From NCBI RefSeq assembly GCF_002217475.1, contig NZ_MUHH01000032.1:1-64000 (forward strand): a DNA stretch of 64,000 nucleotides, in the 5' to 3' direction. The DNA is from Flavobacterium tructae. Lineage in GTDB: Bacteria > Bacteroidota > Bacteroidia > Flavobacteriales > Flavobacteriaceae. The notes below the pieces were generated by a model, which was not told the DNA's origin, did not search any database, and was given only the letters and a program-made list of their open reading frames with translations. The translations under genes and the position numbers were made by a program. How positions within the stretch are numbered: position 1 is the first letter of the stretch; each line of letters starts with the position of its first letter. Shown in pieces: positions 1-8,525 of the stretch.

Positions 1-20
1 ACAACAACAACAACAACAAC
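1..20. repeat. (ACA)n microsatellite at the window edge
   Basis: About 6.5 tandem ACA units open the window, some 50 bases before the first gene. Whether the tract extends further upstream, or lies in the leader or promoter of that gene, cannot be seen. Confidence 0.6.
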
Positions 21-69
21 CTACAGTCTTTATCAACAATAAATTATATTACAATCATAACTAAATACA

Positions 70-1167
70 ATGCTTAAAAAACACAGCCCCAAAGTTCTAA
101 TTTTCATACTTTTCAGTTTATTTTTCTCCATTAGTTCTCTCGCTCAAAAAAATATTTACGCCGGAATTGAAATCGGCCGCAGAACGATAAAAGTTTCTGT
201 TCTCGATGTAAGCAATATTAAAAAAGCAGATTACAAAATTATCTATTATTCGAATGACGAAGGTCTGAGTTTCGCCAAACATATCACTGCTACTGGTGAA
301 CTTACTCAGGAAGATATCAATAAAGCCGGTCTAATTGTTTTTACCCAATTGACCAAAATAAGAGCACAATTTAAGATTCCGGAAGAGAACATCTTTTTAG
401 TAGCTTCTTCTGTTTTTGGATCTGCACGTAATGTTGATGCTTTAAAAAATAAGATCAGTACGCTAACCAACAAAGAGCTTGATATTATCAATGTTGATGA
501 GGAAGCCAAAATACTGGTTAAAGGCTCTATACCACCTGTTGATTACGCTAACGCTCTGCATCTTGATATTGGTGCTGCAAGTACTAAAGGTGGATACATT
601 GACGAACTTCAGGATGGTAAATTAGAGTTTATTCCTTTAGAACTTGATTTTGGCACGATGTCACTTACTGATGCCGTAAAAAAAACGGTTGCAAACCAAA
701 GCCAGGCCAGCGATATGACCGTATATCAGGAAAAATCTTTTGATTTTAATCCGATTGTTCGTAAAAAGATAAAGGATATGCTTGATGCAAATCCGCTTTT
801 ATTAAAAAAGGAAAAAATCTATCTGTCCGGTGGAGCTGTATGGGCTTTTACAACATTGTATTACAATGAAAATACGAAAGACCATTATCTGCCAATAAAA
901 CTGGAAGATGTTATCGATTATGATGCGATTTTAAAGAATAATTTCAATAAGTTTAACACTCTTGCCAAAACCAACACCGAAGCTGCAAGAGTATTAAACA
1001 TATACGACCAGAAATACCTTATTTCGGCAAATAACATCCTACAGGCCTGTGTGGAGAGCATTCCTAATTTAGAGAAGAAAAAAATATACTTTGTAAAAGA
1101 AGGCCCAATAACCTGGTTGATCTCTTACATTGCAGACCGTTCTAAAAAGGTAAATACCAATTTTTAA
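70..1167 (+). CDS. Secreted Ppx/GppA-like (actin-fold) protein
   Basis: 365 residues. A hydrophobic signal peptide (about residues 7-26, ending SSLAQ) is followed by an actin-like phosphate-1 motif (GIEIGRRTIKVSVLD) and a second phosphate loop (LHLDIGAASTKGGY, about 160-173), the pattern of exopolyphosphatase/Ppx-GppA and sugar-kinase-fold proteins. A LSGGAVWAF segment near 260 resembles the adenosine-side motif. Known members are cytoplasmic, so an exported copy is odd. Substrate and activity are unknown. The protein is close to the usual length of a short Ppx, and a clear terminator follows. Confidence 0.6.
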   Translation: MLKKHSPKVLIFILFSLFFSISSLAQKNIYAGIEIGRRTIKVSVLDVSNIKKADYKIIYYSNDEGLSFAKHITATGELTQEDINKAGLIVFTQLTKIRAQFKIPEENIFLVASSVFGSARNVDALKNKISTLTNKELDIINVDEEAKILVKGSIPPVDYANALHLDIGAASTKGGYIDELQDGKLEFIPLELDFGTMSLTDAVKKTVANQSQASDMTVYQEKSFDFNPIVRKKIKDMLDANPLLLKKEKIYLSGGAVWAFTTLYYNENTKDHYLPIKLEDVIDYDAILKNNFNKFNTLAKTNTEAARVLNIYDQKYLISANNILQACVESIPNLEKKKIYFVKEGPITWLISYIADRSKKVNTNF

Positions 1168-1185
1168 GAACCTTCTTGTCAAGAC

Positions 1186-1215
1186 AAAGCTTCAGAGAAA
1201 TCTGAAGCTTTTTTT
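1186..1215 (+). terminator. Rho-independent terminator
   Basis: An 11-bp perfect stem (AAAGCTTCAGA / TCTGAAGCTTT) closes a GAAA loop and runs into a T-tract, directly after the Ppx-like gene. Confidence 0.85.
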
Positions 1216-1228
1216 ATATTTCATAAAC

Positions 1229-1268
1229 AAAAAAATTGCACCAGGTCAAAAAGACTTTGTGCAATTTT
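1229..1268 (-). terminator. Terminator of the HEPN-like gene
   Basis: Read on the minus strand, an AAAATTGCAC / GTGCAATTTT stem ends in a long T-run, about 35 bases after the stop codon of the minus-strand gene. Confidence 0.75.
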
Positions 1269-1300
1269 AAATCGAACTCTTTACCGAGTTCAGTAATCAA

Positions 1301-3004
1301 CTAAAAATATCTTGATTTCTTAAAATCTAACTTTCCGGCTTCTTTCGCAAGCTGATCTTTTGCATGTTTTAAAAATAAAATGCATCTGTTTTCGATCAAT
1401 TTATCATAATCGTTATTGCTATCTTGTGCCACTTTATTTATAGATACTACAGCTGTTTCAAACAGATATTCCATAATCTTAGTTTCTTTTTCATTTTCAT
1501 GATCAAAAGGAAGCTCAATCTCCTGAATGTATTTTAATAATGAAAACAAACTGTTCATCGATAATTTATCTGAAAGATATCCCAAATGCAAATAGATGAA
1601 TCCTAAACTAATTTTCTCAATCACTTTTCTAAAAAGTACCTTTTTAACGGTAACATGACTATCACTCAAAAAATACTCTGCATCATCAAAAAGCTGTTTT
1701 GCCATTAAAACTTTTTCTTTCTCATATTTTTCTTTGAATTCAGATTCCCAAGGAAGATATTTTTTAAGATAAACAGAATAATAAGGAGCATTGTAAATTA
1801 AGAGTCCATACGCTTTAACATAATTGAAAAAATACTTCTGGTATGTCTTTTTCTTACGGATCAATCCTGCCGAATGGCTAAGAATGGTTACCTGATACCT
1901 GCCTTCAGATTTTTCCAAAATAAGTTCCTCCATTGGGGCGATTTCATATTGAGTTTGATCCAGATTGATGATCAGCAAATAAAAATGATACCCGGGAAGT
2001 TTATCAGAATAATTTTTGGGCTTACTTTCCTGATCGTGAAGTATGGTATAACCAAAACAGTAGACACATCTTATGTTTGAATTAGTTACCATCAAATCAT
2101 TAATACTTCTTAAAGCATCATCTACAAAATAATTGGATGGGATCTTTTCATTAAAAATATACTTTCCGGTACATTCCTGTCTGCTCAATTTCTGCATCTT
2201 TTCCTTGCATAATGCTTTATACTCCAAAAACAATCTGTTCAATTCTTTCTGCATTAACTCCACTTTTGTTTTTGCCTTAATCATAAGCTCCGGATCTATG
2301 TCACCCATCTCTGTATTTTGCATGGCGCAGGAATAAGCCTTATTAAGCAGTGCAACTATTTCATTATGAAGTGCTGTATTCTTATTGAGTATTCTTTTAA
2401 ATGAAGGCGCATATTTGATGATGTAATCATATTGCTGAAACAAACAAGTATTACTAATAAATACAGCAGTGAAAAATTCTGAGGCACAGATATAAATATA
2501 CCTTAAGGTCTGGTACAAGGCAAATACGGCTTCTTCATTTTTATTTTTTCCGCTGTAAACCGACACATTTCTAAAAGATACCACTGCAGCTTCCATATCA
2601 AGAGAGAATCTTTTTTTTGCTTTTTTAAGCAGCTTTTTAGAGGTATCTTCCCGAGGGTAAAAAACTTTAGCTCCCGGTTCAAAATAAATTAATTCTTTTA
2701 AGGTACAATGCTGAACAAAGTAAGGTTTTCCATTTTTAAAACCCTTTTTAGCACAGTCAGAATCCATAAATTTAAAAATAAACTCGGGGTAGATACTTAT
2801 TACTTTCTCCTGTATCTCCTCCAAAATCTCCTCATCCTTATCGGTCTCTTTTTTTAAAATAAAAGTGATGACTGTTACTTTATTGCTTTTATTAAAAGAC
2901 AGATAAACGGCTTCTGCCTCAACAAACGGAAGTAAATTTACAATGGCCTTTTCTAATCGTTCTTTATACGGGTTTTTCGGATCTATTCTGAGTATATAAT
3001 TCAT
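1301..3004 (-). CDS. Hypothetical protein, possible nucleotidyltransferase-like plus C-terminal HEPN domain
   Basis: 567 residues, no signal peptide or membrane segment. The last ~130 residues look like a HEPN helical bundle. They start with a FDDAEYFL helix, pass through FRKVIEKISLGFIYLHLGY, and end with R540-x6-H547, the R-x(4-6)-H signature of HEPN ribonucleases and of HEPN partners of MNT nucleotidyltransferases. The segment before it (about 320-400, VYCFGYTI...YHFYLLIINL...VTILSHSAG) could be a degenerate nucleotidyltransferase fold. The first 130 residues are not recognised. The gene diverges from an S24-type repressor. Function is unknown; a toxin or abortive-infection role is inference only. 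Confidence 0.5.
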   Translation of the reverse strand: MNYILRIDPKNPYKERLEKAIVNLLPFVEAEAVYLSFNKSNKVTVITFILKKETDKDEEILEEIQEKVISIYPEFIFKFMDSDCAKKGFKNGKPYFVQHCTLKELIYFEPGAKVFYPREDTSKKLLKKAKKRFSLDMEAAVVSFRNVSVYSGKNKNEEAVFALYQTLRYIYICASEFFTAVFISNTCLFQQYDYIIKYAPSFKRILNKNTALHNEIVALLNKAYSCAMQNTEMGDIDPELMIKAKTKVELMQKELNRLFLEYKALCKEKMQKLSRQECTGKYIFNEKIPSNYFVDDALRSINDLMVTNSNIRCVYCFGYTILHDQESKPKNYSDKLPGYHFYLLIINLDQTQYEIAPMEELILEKSEGRYQVTILSHSAGLIRKKKTYQKYFFNYVKAYGLLIYNAPYYSVYLKKYLPWESEFKEKYEKEKVLMAKQLFDDAEYFLSDSHVTVKKVLFRKVIEKISLGFIYLHLGYLSDKLSMNSLFSLLKYIQEIELPFDHENEKETKIMEYLFETAVVSINKVAQDSNNDYDKLIENRCILFLKHAKDQLAKEAGKLDFKKSRYF

Positions 3005-3258
3005 CTTTTATTCTTTTTATGTTAAACCTCATCAACCTATCTTTCCTTTACTTTCATTTTATAACTTAAAGAACGCCTGAGAATAATAGCTTTATTTTTC
3101 TTCTGAAATTTTGACTACCTTACTCTTAATTAGTGTATTTTATGTTTTTTTTCGTACGTTTGCTCAAAACATGATTTTTGTGCTTTTTTACTTACAAATA
3201 TATAGATTTTATTCTATAAATAGCAATAAAAATATGTTATAATCTAAAAATAATTGCA
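3005..3258. promoter_or_regulatory. Divergent intergenic region with a -7-like box
   Basis: 254 AT-rich bases separate the HEPN-like gene from the repressor gene. TACGTTTG at 3155-3162 (plus strand) fits the Bacteroidota TAnnTTTG box, but no TTG lies at the right distance upstream. No inverted-repeat operator was clear to me. Confidence 0.3.
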
Positions 3259-3975
3259 ATGATCGTAAACAGAATCTTACAAATTATTGAGTATAAAGGA
3301 ATTAATAGAAGAAAATTTTATATCGAAACGGGGCTTTCTAACGGCTTTTTAGATAAAGTTAAAGATGTTGGTGCCTCAAAAATAGAACAGATACTTCGCA
3401 TTTATCCTGAAATTAATCCGGAGTGGCTCCTGACAGGAAAAGGTCATATGCTTGAAAATGCTGCCTTTTTTGAGTATGAATGGGGAATTAAAATGAGTGA
3501 AATTGAAGAACCTTCTACTGTTTACGAAGTCACCACTACAAAAACACTAAAGAAGCAGTTTGTACCGGTATATGATGTTGAAACTGCTGACGGAATGGTT
3601 TCCCTGTTTAAAGAATCTGAAAGAAAACCAATTGATTATGTCTCTGTTCCAAACTTGCCTAAATGCGATGGCGCTATTTATGTAAGTGGAGATCGCATGT
3701 ATCCTTTTTTAAAAAGCGGTGATCTTATCATTTATAAAAAAATGCGCAACAGGATTGAACATATTATTTGGGGAGAAATGTATTTGGTTTCTGTGGTAAC
3801 CGATGAACCGGAAGAATTTCTCCTGATCCGATGGATACAAAAATCAGACAAAGGAGAAGATTGGATTAAACTAGTCAGTGAAAACAGCCGATACGAATCG
3901 AAGGATGTTCTTCTTAAAAATGTTGAAGGATTAGCTTTAATAAAAGCAACAATTCGGATCAATTCCAACTTTTAA
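3259..3975 (+). CDS. CI/LexA-type repressor with degenerate S24 domain
   Basis: 238 residues. The N-terminal ~65 residues form a helix-turn-helix of the Bacteroidota phage-repressor type (RRKFYIETGLSNGFL, then INPEWLLTGKGHML). The C-terminal half (about 100-238) is an S24/LexA fold. The catalytic serine position in GDxMyP is Arg (GDRMYPFLKSGD, R146). The position of the LexA lysine (TVKRL) appears as Arg in LLIRWI (R191), anchored by the shared ENS motif that follows. Self-cleavage is therefore unlikely. It probably acts as a ligand- or partner-responsive regulator rather than an SOS-cleaved one. Its target may be the divergent HEPN-like gene. Confidence 0.7.
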   Translation: MIVNRILQIIEYKGINRRKFYIETGLSNGFLDKVKDVGASKIEQILRIYPEINPEWLLTGKGHMLENAAFFEYEWGIKMSEIEEPSTVYEVTTTKTLKKQFVPVYDVETADGMVSLFKESERKPIDYVSVPNLPKCDGAIYVSGDRMYPFLKSGDLIIYKKMRNRIEHIIWGEMYLVSVVTDEPEEFLLIRWIQKSDKGEDWIKLVSENSRYESKDVLLKNVEGLALIKATIRINSNF

Positions 3976-4005
3976 GATTAAGTACTAACAATCAAAAACT
4001 TAACT

Positions 4006-4058
4006 AAAATCTCCTAAAATTGTGAATATCTATTTCACAATTTTAGGAGATTTTTTTT
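4006..4058 (+). terminator. Strong terminator after the S24-type repressor
   Basis: A perfect stem of about 19-21 bp (core CTCCTAAAATTGTGAA) with a 7-base loop is followed by eight T residues. Because the stem is flanked by A and T runs it could work in both directions. Confidence 0.9.
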
Positions 4059-4098
4059 CGGTAAAATCTATCTTTGGCATCCTTAAAAAATAATAAAG

Positions 4099-4647
4099 AT
4101 GAGCGCAACTTGGTACGAATGCAAGGTAAAATATAGAAAAACGGACGAAACCGGAGGGCAAAAAGTTTTAACAGAGCCTTATTTGGTAGATGCTTTGTCT
4201 TATACAGAAGCTGAAAGAAGAATTAATGAAGAGATGTCGGCTTATATCTGTGAAGAATTTAAAATCACCAATATAAAAGTGGCCAATTACGCCGAAATTC
4301 ACCCTTTTGAAAATACAGACCGTTGGTTTAAATCTAAAGTCTCTTTGCTGGCTTATGATGAAGAAAGCGGTAAAGAAAGAAAGTCAAATATGTACATGTT
4401 GGTTCAGGCCAATGATGTAAGAGAGGCTTACGACAACACACTGCATGTAATGCAAAGCACTATGGGAGAATATTCTATCCCGGCCGTTTCTGAATCGCCT
4501 ATTATGGATGTTTTTCCTTATTTCAGTGGTGAAGAAGGAGAAGCGGAACAATTGGAAAGATTCAATAGACTAAAGGCATCTAAACCGGCACAGGCAGCCG
4601 CAGAAGTTATTGACCATATGGAGTTTGAAACTGCATTAGAGGAATAG
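4099..4647 (+). CDS. DUF4494 domain-containing protein
   Basis: 182 residues, soluble. It begins MSATWYECKVKYRKTDETGG and continues with the YxVDALSYTEAERRINEEM and FKITNIKVANYAEI segments typical of the Bacteroidota DUF4494 family. The second half repeats the pattern (WFKSKVSLLAYDEESGKERK...YMLVQANDVREAYDN), so it may be two related subdomains. Function is unknown. It lies downstream of the repressor but behind a strong terminator, so it is probably transcribed separately. Confidence 0.75.
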   Translation: MSATWYECKVKYRKTDETGGQKVLTEPYLVDALSYTEAERRINEEMSAYICEEFKITNIKVANYAEIHPFENTDRWFKSKVSLLAYDEESGKERKSNMYMLVQANDVREAYDNTLHVMQSTMGEYSIPAVSESPIMDVFPYFSGEEGEAEQLERFNRLKASKPAQAAAEVIDHMEFETALEE

Positions 4648-4780
4648 GTTTTAAAATTAATGCAGGCTTTTTCAAAGAAGCTGTGAATAGTGTACACGGA
4701 TCTGACAGATTCGCTAAAGCAAAGACGCAGATTTAGACAGATTTCTTTCTTAAAGATTTCTCTTTAAAATTATAAAAACT

Positions 4781-4812
4781 AAAAAAGCTTCGGAATTCTC
4801 CGAAGCTTTTGC
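4781..4812 (-). terminator. Terminator of the N-glycan hydrolase gene series
   Basis: AAAAGCTTCGG / CCGAAGCTTTT stem with a 6-base loop. The T-run on the minus strand is the A-run at 4781-4786. It sits 50 bases after the stop of the last minus-strand gene and may also serve the converging DUF4494 gene. Confidence 0.75.
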
Positions 4813-4864
4813 TTTTTATGTTAAAGATAATCTGTCTCTTACTTTTATATACAAAGCTGTTACC

Positions 4865-5869
4865 CTACTTCAGAAAAAAATCGGCATCGATTAAACGATT
4901 TCCGGTGTCGTCATAAACGGCATAGTTAAAACCTCCCTGAATGCAATAGGAACCGTATTCTCCGGCTTTATTCAGGGCGATAAAACCTACCTGAATGTCT
5001 TTTAAGTCTTTGTTTCTGTTCTTTGTTAATTTCACAATTCGTGCAACGGCTTCTTCGCAGGCTTTTTGAGGAGATTTACCTTGTCGCATCAATTCGACCA
5101 CAAGATGACAGCCCGAAATCCGGATAACTTCTTCACCATGTCCGGTAGCGGTCGCGGCTCCTATTTCATTGTCGACATACAAACCGGCTCCGATAATTGG
5201 GGAATCACCAACACGTCCGTGCATTTTAAATGCCATTCCGCTTGTAGTACAGGCTCCGGAAAGATTACCGTTGGTATCCAAAGCGATCATTCCAATGGTA
5301 TCATGATTTTCGATATTAGCAATGGGCTTGTATTTGCTGTCTTTGAGCCACTCTTTCCATTCTTTTTCGGATTCCTCTGTTAGCAGGTTTTCTTTTTTAA
5401 AACCTTGTGCTACTGCAAATTGCAGAGCTCCATCGCCTACCAGCATGACATGGGGTGTTTTTTCCATGACTGCTCTTGCAACCGATATGGGATGTTTGAT
5501 ATATTCTAAAGCAGCCACCGATCCTATATTGGCATTTTCGTCCATAATACAGGCATCTAACGTTACACGGCCATCTCTGTCCGGACGTCCGCCGTAGCCT
5601 ACACTTCTTTCTTTAGGGTCACCTTCGGGAATTTTAACTCCTGCTTCGACAGCATCTAAAGCGGTTCCTTTACTTTTTAGAACTTCCCAGGCGGCTTCAT
5701 TGGCCTGAATTCCAAATCTCCAGGTAGAAAGCACAATGGGCTTCTTTCCTTTTTTAGAAACTATGTTTTTTTCTTCTTCTTCCGAATTGGATTGAAAAGA
5801 TTGCAAGGCTACCGCTACTGAAGCAATAGCGGCAGTTTTTATAAAATTTCTGCGATTTGAATTTGTCAT
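4865..5869 (-). CDS. N4-(beta-N-acetylglucosaminyl)-L-asparaginase
   Basis: 334 residues from the chosen start. Glycosylasparaginase splits GlcNAc-Asn, the last step in N-glycoprotein breakdown. The autoprocessing site is visible as NHDTIGMIAL, where the Thr (residue 191 here) becomes the N-terminal nucleophile of the beta chain. GRVGDSPIIGAGLYVD and TGHGEE are further family motifs. The N-terminus NRRNFIKTAAIASVAVA is a twin-arginine-like export signal, as in other periplasmic family members. A 13-residue upstream extension is rejected because it runs into a palindromic repeat. It is the last gene of the mannosidase series. Confidence 0.92.
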   Translation of the reverse strand: MTNSNRRNFIKTAAIASVAVALQSFQSNSEEEEKNIVSKKGKKPIVLSTWRFGIQANEAAWEVLKSKGTALDAVEAGVKIPEGDPKERSVGYGGRPDRDGRVTLDACIMDENANIGSVAALEYIKHPISVARAVMEKTPHVMLVGDGALQFAVAQGFKKENLLTEESEKEWKEWLKDSKYKPIANIENHDTIGMIALDTNGNLSGACTTSGMAFKMHGRVGDSPIIGAGLYVDNEIGAATATGHGEEVIRISGCHLVVELMRQGKSPQKACEEAVARIVKLTKNRNKDLKDIQVGFIALNKAGEYGSYCIQGGFNYAVYDDTGNRLIDADFFLK

Positions 5870-5904
5870 ATCTATTCTTTTATGGACCACTGATCCTTTT
5901 TTTA

Positions 5905-5966
5905 CCACAGATTAGAGGATTCAAAAGGATACTCTAATCTGTGTTGTAAATCTTTTTAATCTGTGG
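5905..5966. repeat. CCACAGATTA-family palindromic repeat
   Basis: CCACAGATTAG (5905-5915) is answered by CTAATCTGTG (5934-5943) and again by AATCTGTGG ending at 5966, giving a nested hairpin. The same words recur at 23.26, 47.95, 48.43 and 55.3 kb. It lies between the kinase and asparaginase genes. Confidence 0.7.
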
Positions 5967-5984
5967 CATCTAATATAATCAAAA

Positions 5985-6887
5985 CTATGCTGTATAAAGC
6001 AAACTTGTTGCGCCTAATAATGCTGCAATTTCATTATCTGTAGAAACCGAGACGCTAACGTTACTTCCCGCTTCTTTTAATTTTTTATTGAAAATCGGTA
6101 GAAAAAATTCGCTTGCATTGGCTATTTTCCCTCCAATAATAAAACCATCTGCCGAGAATTTTTCTAACCATGGAATAACAATCGCTGCTAAATCTTCTCC
6201 CATTTTTTCAAACACCTCTATCGCTACTTTATCTTCGGCTTTCGCCAGATTAAAAAGCTCCAATCCGTTGTTTATTTTTTTTCCGCTTAAAGCGAAATAA
6301 CCGGTTATAAGTCCACGTGCGGAAACATAATCTTCGGCAATTCCGTCTTGATAAGGCAGATCGTATATTTCTCCGTCTTTTGGTACTAAATCGCCCGTAC
6401 TAATCGATTCGCCTTTGTCTATAAAACAGGCTCCAAGTCCGGTACCCAATGTGATGGCCATTACTTTTTTAGAAAGGTTTTCGGCATCTTTAAATACTTC
6501 TCCTTTACCAAAACAAACGGCATCATTTTCAAACAATATCGGAAAATCACCTGACAGCTTCAATTGATTCTGAAACAGATCACGGACATTGAGTCCATAA
6601 AAATGCTCGTATTTTGATTGCCCTTTTATCCAGCAAACACCATTCGTATAATCAAACGGACCGGGCATGCAAACGGCCAATCCTGTGGTATTTTCTACTT
6701 TTGAGTTTTCGATTGCAGTGCGAATTGCTTTTTCCCAGATGGTCATTACTTCTGCTACTGGCAAATTCGAATCGAAAGATTCCTTGTGCAGTGAAAAATC
6801 GATCACTTTCATGTCTACTATATCAATAATCGCTGCAGTGATATGTGTACCTCCAATGTCTAATCCAACGGCATATTCTTTATTCAT
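5985..6887 (-). CDS. ROK family sugar kinase
   Basis: 300 residues from MNKEYAVGLDIGGTHITAAIID. The ATP phosphate-binding loop DIGGTH, the LCMPGPFDY-type segment, FENDAVCFGKGE and GTGLGACFI are ROK hallmarks, with ENDA containing the catalytic Asp. The usual zinc-binding CxCGxxGCxE is absent; the matching region reads YQDGIAEDYVSARG. Context suggests phosphorylation of mannose or GlcNAc released by the neighbouring hydrolases, but the sugar cannot be read from sequence. A 22-residue upstream extension is rejected because it overlaps an inverted repeat. Confidence 0.85.
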   Translation of the reverse strand: MNKEYAVGLDIGGTHITAAIIDIVDMKVIDFSLHKESFDSNLPVAEVMTIWEKAIRTAIENSKVENTTGLAVCMPGPFDYTNGVCWIKGQSKYEHFYGLNVRDLFQNQLKLSGDFPILFENDAVCFGKGEVFKDAENLSKKVMAITLGTGLGACFIDKGESISTGDLVPKDGEIYDLPYQDGIAEDYVSARGLITGYFALSGKKINNGLELFNLAKAEDKVAIEVFEKMGEDLAAIVIPWLEKFSADGFIIGGKIANASEFFLPIFNKKLKEAGSNVSVSVSTDNEIAALLGATSLLYTA

Positions 6888-6947
6888 TCTTTTGTATTTT
6901 GGATTTGAACCAATATGCGGATTAGAAAAATTTAGTTTTATTTTTTT

Positions 6948-7010
6948 CACCATTAAGAAATTAAGCTTATTAAGTTTAAATGCTTCATTTTTCTTAATTT
7001 CTTAATGGTG
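6948..7010. repeat. 18-bp inverted repeat with AT spacer
   Basis: CACCATTAAGAAATTAAG (6948-6965) is the exact reverse complement of 6993-7010, with a 27-base spacer. A partial third copy (CTTAATGGT) follows near 7031-7039. It fills the gap between the GH125 and ROK genes. Confidence 0.85.
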
Positions 7011-7060
7011 AATATTTTTATCTCTAGTTTTACTAATTCCTTAATGGTAAATATTTTAGT

Positions 7061-8521
7061 TTAAATGTTTTTATCTTTTAAAATTTGAGGATAATGAATA
7101 CTGGTATGTACAATCATTTCTCCAAATAAGGTGTTGGCCCATGCAAACCATTTTCGGGTAAATTTGGCTACATCATCTTTATGGAATGACTCGTGCATGA
7201 AACCGGTATCGGCATTTGTTTTGATCAGGTTGCTGATACATTGTTTTATTTCCTGCTCGTCTACACTGGTAATGGCTCTCAAAACGATACTCATTGGCCA
7301 AATGGTGTCTGTCCCGGTATGCGGACCGCCAATTCCTTCTCCTGCTTTTCCTTTGTAGAAAAACGGATTGTTTTCTGAAAGTACCACTTTTCGGGTATTC
7401 AGATACAGTGGACTGTCGGGTGCTATCGCGCCTAAATACGGCAAGGACAATAAAGAAGGAACATTCGCATCGTCCATCATGTGGAAACTGCCGTAACCGT
7501 TAACTTCAAAAGCTATGATTTTCCCAAATTTAGGATGTTCAATGATTCCGTTTTCTTCCAGTCCTTTTTGAACCTGTCCGCGTAATTCTTTGGCTTTAGC
7601 AACCAAATTATCGTCTTTTAAAGCTGGTAAAGAGAAAATTTCGATCAGATAACCTAATACTTCGATCGCGAACATATTACTCGGAATTAAATAGCCAAAT
7701 AAAGTACTGTCGTCACTAGGTCTGAAAGTCGAAACGATTAATCCGCATGGTTTTACCGGATAACCATAACCGCTTAAAGGCACTCCGTCTGTCGCCCAGG
7801 CTGTAACTCTCTGGAAATTGTACGGCCCTTTATCGTGCATTCTTTGTTGTTCTTTGAAAGTCTGCAATACTAAAAGCATCGCTTCTTTCCACTTACTGTC
7901 GAATAAACTAATATCTCCTGTTTCCTTCCAGTAGCCGTGCGCCAATCTTATCGGGTAACATAAACTGTCGATCTCCCATTTGCGTTCGTGAATACCGGGC
8001 TGCATCTTGGTCATGTCGTTTTTCCACTCGCTTACTTGTGCAAAATCTTTGTAAAAAGCGTTCGCATACGGATCGAGTAAGATACATTTGGTCTGACGGT
8101 TGATTACTCCTTTTACCAGTTCAGCCAGTTTTTTATCTTCTTTTACAAATGGAATATAAGGCCAGATCTGCGCTGTACTGTCACGCAGCCACATGGCATC
8201 GATATCTCCTGTAATGACATAAGTATCCGGTTTTCCGTCGATAATTTCAAAATCGACAGTGGTATCTAAGGTGTTCGGAAAACAGTTTTCAAACAACCAG
8301 GCAAGTTCCGGATTGGCAATTTGTTTTTTGATTCTTACAATGGCAGCTTCAATTGCTTTACTGGTAAATTTTCGCTCTGCCAACGGAGGTCTTTTGCTCA
8401 CAAAATCTTTGATCGAAAAATTAAATGCATCCGACTGCATTCCGAAAACATCCGTTTGAAGCGCTAATAATCCTGCTGAAAAAATCCCTGTATTTTTTAT
8501 AAATTTTCTACGTGACTGCAT
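7061..8521 (-). CDS. GH125 exo-alpha-1,6-mannosidase
   Basis: 486 residues from MQSRRKFIKNTG. Family GH125 enzymes are metal-independent inverting exo-alpha-1,6-mannosidases acting on the N-glycan and mannan core. The signature GDIDAMWLRDSTAQIWPY (about residues 105-122), the GVPLSGYGYPVKPCG loop and GGPHTGTDTIWPMSI agree. The N-terminus is Tat-like (RRKFIKNTGIFSAGLLAL). The start lies only 4 bases after the stop of the GH92 gene, so the two are co-transcribed and probably translationally linked. A longer upstream reading would overlap the GH92 gene and lose the export signal. Confidence 0.92.
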   Translation of the reverse strand: MQSRRKFIKNTGIFSAGLLALQTDVFGMQSDAFNFSIKDFVSKRPPLAERKFTSKAIEAAIVRIKKQIANPELAWLFENCFPNTLDTTVDFEIIDGKPDTYVITGDIDAMWLRDSTAQIWPYIPFVKEDKKLAELVKGVINRQTKCILLDPYANAFYKDFAQVSEWKNDMTKMQPGIHERKWEIDSLCYPIRLAHGYWKETGDISLFDSKWKEAMLLVLQTFKEQQRMHDKGPYNFQRVTAWATDGVPLSGYGYPVKPCGLIVSTFRPSDDSTLFGYLIPSNMFAIEVLGYLIEIFSLPALKDDNLVAKAKELRGQVQKGLEENGIIEHPKFGKIIAFEVNGYGSFHMMDDANVPSLLSLPYLGAIAPDSPLYLNTRKVVLSENNPFFYKGKAGEGIGGPHTGTDTIWPMSIVLRAITSVDEQEIKQCISNLIKTNADTGFMHESFHKDDVAKFTRKWFAWANTLFGEMIVHTSIHYPQILKDKNI

Positions 8522-8525
8522 AGTA

